Source of the DNA: Ephydatia muelleri
Taxonomy: Eukaryota; Porifera; Demospongiae; Spongillida; Spongillidae
Reading direction: 5' to 3'
DNA: 64,000 nt
Assembly: GCA_013339895.1 (NCBI GenBank)
Contig: JABACO010000019.1
Span: 7,850,466 to 7,914,465 of the forward strand
Part shown: positions 56,164 through 64,000 of the stretch, one piece after another
Layout of the letters: every line of letters begins with the position of its first letter
How positions within the stretch are numbered: position 1 is the first letter of the stretch
The notes under the pieces: model-generated
What the model was told of the DNA's origin: nothing
The model's database searches: none
What the model saw: only the letters and a program-made list of their open reading frames with translations
Made by a program: the position numbers and the translations under genes

Positions 56164-57413
56164 TTTATAAAGTTTTATGAACACATTTCAGCGGAGACCA
56201 AAACACAAAAAGATGTGTTATTATTACTACTCCATCCTGTAGATTTAAGGTTTCCTTTCCGAACAGGAACTTTGGCGTTTGTAGACATTTTAGACTTCAT
56301 GTTCATTGATTTATAACGCGTGACGTTGGTATTCAAATATTCAAGTTCGGAATTGCTGGACATGAATGCAGAGGCACACGCAACTAGCAATACAGAGGCA
56401 CACAAAACTATATACATGTATAGCAATGCAAAGGCACACACAACTAGCAATGCAGAGGCACATACATCTACTGTTACACATAGGCCAATAACAATAGCCT
56501 CGTCTGCTGTTAACTATAGCTCTCTGAAAGACCTGTGCCTTAATCACTGACATTCTCTCCAATGTATAATGCGCACCAGTTCTAGAATCAGTTAACCCGT
56601 TCTAGACCCAGTCCACTGAGTTCCAGATAAGCTAGGTTAAAGTCCACTCATTTGGTCGGTTGCGTTGCATACATGAACCTCTCGATATGTACCGGTAACC
56701 TTGCTTCGTTCTGGCATGTTAGTTCTTGCATGTGTTCATGCATGCTCAGTACAAGTGGCGTCAACTGATTACAAATCGATGTATATAGCCTTTGCTGAAG
56801 ATTGTGTCGACAGACCCATCCTTGCCTCTGTGAAGGTTTTATTATTGTCGTCAGTTCACCATGCAGTGCTGTTCCGGGATTGATTGCGCAACCATGCATA
56901 AACTCGCAGTGTTCATGTATTAAAGCATGGATACAGTTGAATGTTAAAGCACAACAACGGAGATGTCAGGCCCAATTGAGTTAACTCAGGCTCTGTGCTG
57001 CCCCGTCAGCCGTCTCATAGCACCGGATGTATTGCATTAAGGTCTGGGCACCGACTAACTGCATTTCATAATTTTCATACCGTCATGGTATTCGTCTCGT
57101 CCAAGGACGATGTATATGCTGTATATAACATCCGACATCTGTGGCCGCTAGCCGTATAATTAAACTGACCAGTATAATTATATTGCGTATATTTTAAAAC
57201 AAACAAAATTTATCGGTGGTTTAGTGAATCACTACAAGTCAAGTATATTTACACGATCTCCCACTGTTTGTGGCGTGAAAGGAACATGGACGTCGATGTG
57301 TACATGTGCACTACATGAAATTCTCGCGCTTTCTTCATTAGTTGTAACTCGGCCCATGGGCGATCATAAATAATTAATGCATAATGCAGGTGACTCAGGG
57401 GACGAGAGCTTCT
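56164..57413. other. Intergenic upstream of the EF-hand gene
   Basis: Contains an imperfect tandem repeat of about 40 bp (agcaatgcagaggcacac, 56360-56470). No gene seen. Confidence 0.5.
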
Positions 57414-57428
57414 GTTGCTATTGGCAAC
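57414..57428 (+). promoter_or_regulatory. RFX X-box-like site
   Basis: GTTGCTATTGGCAAC is an imperfect inverted repeat of GTTGCY half-sites with a 3-bp spacer, the RFX X-box form found at ciliary gene promoters. It lies 16 bp before the predicted ATG of an EF-hand gene with axoneme-like repeats, so it may overlap the transcription start. Confidence 0.65.
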
Positions 57429-57444
57429 GTTAGCTAAAAACTTT

Positions 57445-60371
57445 ATGATGGACGAAGCAACTAAAAAGGCCGCTCGGGAGAGGCTGTATGGCCATCAGAG
57501 GCTGTGTGAGCAAGAGAGAACGAAGCGAGTGCAGCGGGAGGACCATATAGTTCAATGTTTCAGAAAGGGGGCGTTGCTGCCGGAACCGTCCGTGAAGACG
57601 ACGGAGACAATGGATTCATTTGCAGTTTAGTAAATATGCTTTCTTAACTCAACATGCTCGAGACTACATACTACACATGCAGCAGATCAAACCTTGTGAT
57701 GCTCGAGATGCGAGCGGCTGCGGAGTAGGAGGAGCCGAGCACGGCGCCACCACCCGGGGCGAAGGCGGTGTCCAAATCGGGAATGCCGCGAGAGTGAATA
57801 GAGCTGCAACCAGTATCCACTTTGGGTGGGACAAAGCGCCTAGCGACACGCAAACGAGCTCTGACTTCACTGTAAAAGGAGTAACCAAGGTTTCTTGTTG
57901 GTCCCCGGGGGGGCTATAAAAAGGGACCTTGGATATTTATGCCATCTTTATTTTAGAAAACCTTCTGTGTGCCAGAAGATCTGTACGAAACGCATCTCGC
58001 TGTAAGATACACCATTGGTGCATGTAATATATGATTGCCATGATTACCATTCTCGCAGGACCTCTCTTCCCAATACAGAGAACAAACTGGCAGCGACTCT
58101 TCCTCATACAAAACAGAATTTGATGGTTTCAAGGTATGAGTGATTTAGCATTACGTATTACACACTCGTTGTGAGTCTAAATCAATTGTTGATGTACTTT
58201 ATTTCATAGCAATCGTAGTAGCAACATTAGCTTTGGCTGAAAAGATAGCTTTTTATTCTTTCAGTTATTAATTTCTAGCCAGTAATAGTTTTTACCAACG
58301 TTATTGTTCTGCATAGATTCAAATATGGACTAGCTCATAGTATCTTCTAGCATCCTGACAGTGAGCCCTCCCCCTTCCCCCTGTGGGACCATAAGAGGCC
58401 TACTCTATGCAACCTAAGAGGTGTCTTGTAGTCTTGTATGGGATCTCAAGTGGCGTGCTACACTATATATGGAAGGGACCCCAAGAAGCCTTCTGTACGA
58501 ATGGGACCTCTTCCTGTGTGCAGTACTAAGTGGCTCACTGCCAGTCCACCTGAAATGAAGCATCCCCTCCTTACAATTTTGTCCTCCCTCTTTTTTCCTT
58601 TTCTCCTTTCGTCCAACAAATGAGGCCACTATACATAGGGCCTCCAAAATAAAGAGGGAGATGGAGGGAGAGGAGGAGGGCACTTGTTATGTTTCTCAGT
58701 ATGATATGCGCTTTCATTCTATCTTTTCTTCACTCCAGTCCTATAGAGAGTGGTCTCAACACATGGCTAATAATAAAATGAAGGTTGGAAGAAGGCAAAC
58801 TAGCACACTATATCAAAAGTCCACCCACTTTCAACTTGGAAGTGAACCACCATGGTAATACTTGCGAGGAAGGCCTGGGTCACGTGCGTGTGATGTTATA
58901 CCAAGTGTGTGTGTGCATCTGATTACTGTATGTGTGTATTGTTTTGTTGTTCGTGAATATGATATAATGCATAATTATGATATTCAGATAATACTGTGCA
59001 TTGCCTTCTTTTGTGATCAGCCTCACCTCAGAGACCAGTCAATCCTTCACAAACCAGGCATCCACTCTCCCTGCTCTTGCTTCCACTGGCAGCACACCAG
59101 GCTCTCAGGGTGACTCTCATGTGTTCTGCAGAGGAGACTATGACTTCCCATCAACCACACCATTGGATCATTTCCTGTCTGTCAAGCAAAGGGATTACCC
59201 TGCCGTTAGCAGCCTTCAGCCAACAGGAAAAGGGTACTCATTTGTGCTGTGACGTTAGATCATAAAAACAATGTGCACGTATGTACAAATTACACCCACA
59301 CACAATAAAAGTACACAATCAGGCACATGCATGCACAGACACACTCATACTGTCATTAGTCCACCTGGTGATCACAAACATTGTGCACAAGAAGTGGATA
59401 CATCTGCACACGATCAAGTACGTGACGTCATTTCTGTTTTATTATTTTTAGAACCAATCAAAAGGGAACAGAAACAAGTGACTTACGGGCCTTTTTCATT
59501 GATCGGAATATGCGTGATTTCAAAAATCAGAGGGACCCAACATCAATCAATATGTTGCAAGCCTTTTTAAACTATGACAAGACAAGGTATGTTAAATTAA
59601 AAAGAGGTAAATTAAATGTATGAATGCATTTCTGATTTCTTCAAAACTGAAGGTCAGGTAGCTTCAGTGTACCAGAGCTAAGAGCAGTGTGTCAGGAGCT
59701 GGGCATTCAGATTAGTACCAAGGAGCTGGAGGACTTGCTAAGAGAGTATGTCTACTGAACCGTGGAATGTGATGATCCTCTCCCTAGCTCCTATACTTAG
59801 ACACCTAATTTCAGCTACAGTGTAGCGACCATTACCCCTAATGGTGAACATACTCATAGTCTCCCTACCAGTTATGCTTGTCCTGCAATGGTTAATATTC
59901 CACCATGCTTCTGAAATGTCTCGTAACACTCAGGGACTTGGCTGCTTGCATAGGCGTATATAGCAATTTCTTTCTGCTGTGTTAAGTTCCGCAAGCTGAT
60001 TATAGCTTTGTACACGTAGGTGTGACATCAATAAAGATGGACGCATTGATTATATGGAGTTCATTACATACCTGACAGGTATAGTTTTTGCACATCATGC
60101 TCTGCTAACTAACTGACTTCTCACATCCAAATAGCCCATAAAGATTTGCATGAAGAGGAGCCATCTGTCGCACAAAAGGGACATTTGACAGGAGAGAAGG
60201 TACTGTGAAAATGGTGCTATCTTCATCCAATGCTCCCTACATTACACTGGTTGAACACCTTTTCCTAACAGAATAATGAAGGTGTGTGCTACATGCACAT
60301 GGAATTGTGCACAAACTCGTAACAGAAAAACAACTTAATTGCACACATACACATATGCACATGCAAAACAT

Positions 60372-60433
<62 letters not shown>

Positions 60434-62902
60434 CTGATTGTATGGGAGCAAGCTACCAGACTGCAACACATTTTCGTTTTGGAAACGGCAAACACCTTCC
60501 TTCATCTGTCTACAGCAATGGTACGTTTGTGTAATTGATCACTGTTCGTGGTATAAAAGACAGTTCTCTCATAAGAATTCAAACCGCTTGGCCAAGCGGC
60601 TCAACGGGTACATGCACATAGACCAGCATCTGGTGGGGTGAGTACAAGCCACTATTTATTAGAAATTACTATGTTGCTGTGCGTATGTGTGTGAATGTGC
60701 ATATGCAATTGTGCATATATGTGCTGTGTGCATGGGGGCAAGTTCACATGTGTATGCGTGCATGCATGTATGTGTTTACATGTGTGAAAGTGATGGTCCC
60801 ACAGGTAATGCAGGAGTACCCAGTTTTCCCTACTGGTACATCCATCACCAGTCAGCATTACAGTGCATATAACGTACCTTCAGAAGCTGAACGTCTTCGT
60901 GGAGGAAGGGAGAACAAGGTTAGCGTGAAGATCTCCTCATGAGTCATCAATTCACTCAATAATTGGAAACTATTTTTCAAAATTAGTTCAACTACCCATA
61001 TTTTTTCTTCGAAAATAGAAAAGAATGGTCTGTCATATTTTTTACTCCTGTAGTTCACAAGATATAATGTTATGAATGGTAAATTTTTGGCAAACTTTGC
61101 AGCTAAATCCTAGTCCTTAGTACACCGATGTGAAACCTAAACTAAATTTGAAACATAGAGACCAGATTTTGAGTGATTAAATGACCCTCAAGCATGTTAC
61201 CACAGAAATGAAACAAATGAATTCTTCCTCTAAACAGAGTAAGCAAAGTGTTTCTGGTGTTGTCCTTAATAGTAATAAAAGCCCAAATGAGAGTTTCCAA
61301 TCATCAGGTATGGAAACCATCAATGGAAAAGTTTTGTAATCAACGAGTGCTCTTTTATCCAGTCACACGTTCGACCTTCACGCCAAAGCGTCCCTCCTGC
61401 TATAGAGTACCAGAGCCTGCCCTGCCTCTTGTAACTGACTTCCACCATCTTGAGAGTGACAGAGCTTTATTACACCCACCAGCAGGTCCCAGGAAAAGCG
61501 AGGTTCAGGTGAGTGCATCATGGAAGAAATAACTGTAATGTAGAGATTCCTCTTCACACTGTCAACTACCAGTTTCATACATTTCCATCATTTTGATATG
61601 CATTCATTTTCATCAGGAATCATACAGACACTCTGTTAGCAAAGAGGAAGGAATGGAAATGTCAAGAAAGTCGTTGACTGATAGGAAGTCTAGAATATCG
61701 GATAACAAGCAAGCACACTTTCATCTTGGATTTGACAATGAGAAGCGACTCACAGAGAATGTGAGATGCCCTTATTTAACTTAAGAAGTCTAATTCTTTA
61801 AGCTCCTCTTGTACAACAACTGCAAATGTACTGGAGAACATTTTTTGCACTAGATGGCTGAATTCTCTCCCAGGAAGCCCATTGATCCAAGTTTACCAGC
61901 TGCTGGAAAGTCAAATGGCTTGGCAGCTAAGCACTCTGTCATGGCACTTGGGTGAGGTCACCTTTACTGTGTGTGTGATTGATTTAAATAAGAAAACTTG
62001 TGAATGGTATCTGTCTGGGTAGTCCATCTGAAAAGGTTGATGGTCTGCAAGATTTGATACAACAAAAAACATTCCTCAGGTAATGTGTGCTTATTGATCT
62101 GAAACTTATCAAACCCATATGTCTTTATTACACCCTCTCACCATTATTTGTGTTCCAAAACTGATTTCATGCATACATGAAGGAACATTAACCCAAGGGA
62201 CCCAGTGAACATGAACTTAAGAAGAGCATTCCTGGAGTATGATAAAGATCTGTATGTATACAGGGGAAAAAAGCTCATAGGATTCTATAATAATCATAAT
62301 GGTTTTCCTTCAGGTCTGGCAGCATTAGTAAAGATGAATTGCTTTCAGTATGCAGTGCAATTAATATTGATGTGGATGATAAGGAGATTCAAGATCTTAT
62401 AATGAAGTACGTAAATGTACCATACGCTCACTACAAACAGGCTATAGTTATACCAGCTAATTGAATTATGTGCATTTATAACATACTTCAACTTCAGATG
62501 TGACAAAAGGGGAAACGGCCAGATTGACTATCATGAATTTGCTCTGCACCTGATGCGACATAATAATTCAAAGCCCTCAACTGAAGAGATGCCCTCTACC
62601 ACAACAAGGAGAGACTTCAAGCACCCCCAAGACCAACGGTAAACGAAGGAGTATATAACGCATGCAGTGCATTTGAGAAGCTAATTCTTCATCCAGGTTG
62701 ACGCCAATGCAGAAACTTGTATGGGAACAGGAGGCAAAGCGACATGTGCCACTGTTGCCTGTTGTATTGCATCAAGGTTATACGAGTAAGAAACTAATGC
62801 CAACGATCATTGTGTTTATGGCAATCTCTTTTAGTGCCACACACGACGATAACAAGGAGTGACTTCATCGCTCCGGAGGAAGTGGTGCAGAGTAGCAACT
62901 GA
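57445..62902 (+). CDS. EF-hand protein with repeated HFxxG motifs, 22 exons, probably axonemal
   Basis: Exons: 57445-57624, 57683-57880, 58059-58133, 58739-58854, 59021-59233, 59452-59586, 59653-59745, 60020-60078, 60135-60199, 60460-60520, 60576-60637, 60805-60918, 61238-61307, 61363-61508, 61617-61760, 61854-61951, 62023-62079, 62183-62251, 62314-62406, 62498-62638, 62697-62776, 62835-62902. All phases fit: 778 residues. Exons 1-2 (weak donor GTTTAG) are the least sure. Two similar EF modules: AFLNYDKTRSGSFSVPEL with loop DINKDGRIDYME, and AFLEYDKDLSGSISKDEL with loop DKRGNGQIDYHE; loop 1 looks calcium-competent, loop 2 weaker. Four spaced motifs (SIHFGWDKAPSDT, THFQLGSEP, THFRFGNGK, AHFHLGFDNEK) and TTTRRDF / TTITRSDF resemble short repeats of microtubule-binding ciliary proteins. 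No orthologue named. Confidence 0.78.
60373..60432. repeat. (CA)n microsatellite in an EF-hand gene intron
   Basis: About 30 CA units lie 27 bp before exon 10. Confidence 0.95.
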
Positions 62903-62982
62903 GCGCAACGTCATTAGATATGGCATCGTACAATAGAATTCATTAGGACGGTCTTAGAAAATGCATGGTTTTATCGTAGAAA

Positions 62983-63064
62983 GACGAGGTGGCCGAGAGG
63001 TTATGGCGATGGATTGCTAATCCATTGTGCTCTGCACGCGTGGGTTCGAATCCCACCCTTGTCG
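62983..63064 (+). tRNA. tRNA-Ser (anticodon GCT)
   Basis: 82 bp without intron. Acceptor GACGAGG pairs with CCTTGTC (one G-T). A box TGGCCGAGAGG, anticodon loop TTGCTAA, long variable arm (TGTGCTCTGCACG) typical of class II serine tRNAs, and B box GGTTCGAATCC. Followed by AATTTTT, a Pol III terminator. Confidence 0.95.
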
Positions 63065-63514
63065 AATTTTTGCATGCGTGTGTGATACTATTACTTTACA
63101 TGAATACAGACATCAATTGCATACCTATTACGTCATAGGATCTGCAGTGTTGTGATAAGTAGACAGACGTATGACGTACATGTAGATAATGCAGTTTTGT
63201 TACTTCTGCTTGGAGAATCCTTCGTCGTGTACAACATTTGAAGAATTGCATCATCAGAATGCAGGCCGTTTACAAAAAGCGTGACGTATTACCAGAACGC
63301 AAAGAGTGACGTAATTGCCAAATTTCCTCTCGCGTCATTTTTTTGAACCACATGTAAATGAAAACAGGGAAGGGGATGAGGCCGAATTACTCTTCTATGT
63401 AATGTTATCGTTCATTTAACACAAATAATGGTGGAGCCTCGGAAAAAAAGTGTTGGATGACAGAAACTCTGCTCACTGGGGAATTGACTGTTGTCATCCA
63501 TCGGCTCTGTGTGT

Positions 63515-63568
63515 GCAGCTGAGTCAGGAGGACTGGAGGATCTCCTCCAGTCCTCCTGACTCAGCTGC
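63515..63568. repeat. Perfect 26-bp hairpin at the palindrome centre
   Basis: gcagctgagtcaggaggact followed by ggagga, a TC spacer, and the exact reverse complement. It sits at one edge of the unique centre. Confidence 0.93.
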
Positions 63569-63842
63569 ATTTACATGTGGTTCAAAAAAATGACGCGAGA
63601 GAAATTTGGCAATTACGTCACGCGTTTTACGTTCTGGTAGTTACGTCACGCTTTTGTAAATGGCCTGCATTCTGATGATGCACGACGAAGGATTCTCCAA
63701 GCAGAAGTAACAAAACTGCATTATCTACATGTACGTCATACGTCTGTCTACTTATCACTACACTGCAGATCCTATGACGTAATAGGTATGCAACTGATGT
63801 CATGTAAAGTAATAGTATCACACATGCACGCATGCAAAAATT

Positions 63843-63924
63843 CGACAAGGGTGGGATTCGAACCCACGCGTGCAGAGCACAATGGATTAGCAATCCATCG
63901 CCATAACCTCTCGGCCACCTCGTC
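63843..63924 (-). tRNA. tRNA-Ser (anticodon GCT), inverted copy
   Basis: Reverse complement of the gene at 62983-63064 with the same stems, anticodon and boxes. It lies in the right arm of the inverted repeat, so the two genes converge. Confidence 0.95.
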
Positions 63925-64000
63925 TTTCTACGATAAAACCATACATTTTCTAAGACCGTCCTAATGAATTCTATTGTACGATGCAATGTCTAATGACGTT

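Larger units (their letters stand above)
62907..64000. repeat. Large inverted repeat, arms at least 440 bp
   Basis: 62907-63361 and 63568-64000 are reverse complements with roughly 95% identity by eye. The right arm runs to the window edge, so the end is not seen. The 206-bp centre (63362-63567) is unique except for a perfect 26-bp hairpin at its right end. Each arm carries one tRNA gene. Apart from the tRNAs, no gene is seen. Confidence 0.92.

Noticed and set aside
63627-63986. 119-codon minus-strand frame over the right palindrome arm
   Set aside because: It overlaps the tRNA gene and is mirrored in the left arm; not a protein gene.

Overview
The window is animal nuclear DNA: multi-exon genes with short GT-AG introns, long microsatellites, many inverted-repeat elements and nested retroelements. 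TET dioxygenase, the SAGA/ATAC adaptor TADA2A and a cilium-type EF-hand gene point to a metazoan. Small introns and heavy element load would suit a sponge or another early-branching animal, but that is inference.

Layout. 1-3946 (+) is the 3' part of a TET gene, followed by a diverged second copy of its conserved C-terminal tail (4113-4469). 4732-5268 (-) is mitochondrial ribosomal protein mL40. It shares a 46-bp divergent promoter with TADA2A (+), whose first two exons lie at 5315-5605 and whose other twelve lie at 35026-38469. All exons join in phase to a 370-residue protein, so the 29.4-kb stretch between them is one intron.

That intron is an element graveyard. It holds a hAT/ZMYM1-like transposase relic, two oppositely oriented halves of an unnamed multicopy gene, and between those halves a nearly whole Ty3/Gypsy LTR element. 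From 15.4 to 33.6 kb there is a nest of about 16 mostly 5'-truncated copies of one LINE group (reverse transcriptase, CCHC finger, PD-(D/E)XK-like nuclease). They all lie on the minus strand and are mostly bounded by TAA/TTA microsatellite, as for the Dong branch of the R4 clade. Mixed among them are copies of a second coding repeat, family B, which I do not recognise.

38.5-49.2 kb holds an intronless p62-like PB1 gene with TATA and heat-shock-element-like sites, several fold-back MITEs, and a small secreted eight-cysteine protein gene bracketed by an inverted repeat pair. 49264-56163 is a 6.9-kb segment with matching terminal inverted repeats and minus-strand exon-like pieces, one with an integrase-type H2C2 finger. 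57445-62902 (+) is a 22-exon EF-hand gene (778 residues, all phases agree) with an RFX X-box-like site 16 bp before its ATG. The window ends in a large inverted repeat carrying two opposed tRNA-Ser(GCT) genes.

The host genes show no operon-like logic. The main themes are chromatin (TET, TADA2A), mitochondrial translation (mL40), the cilium (EF-hand gene), and a TAA-targeted retroelement nest held in one intron.
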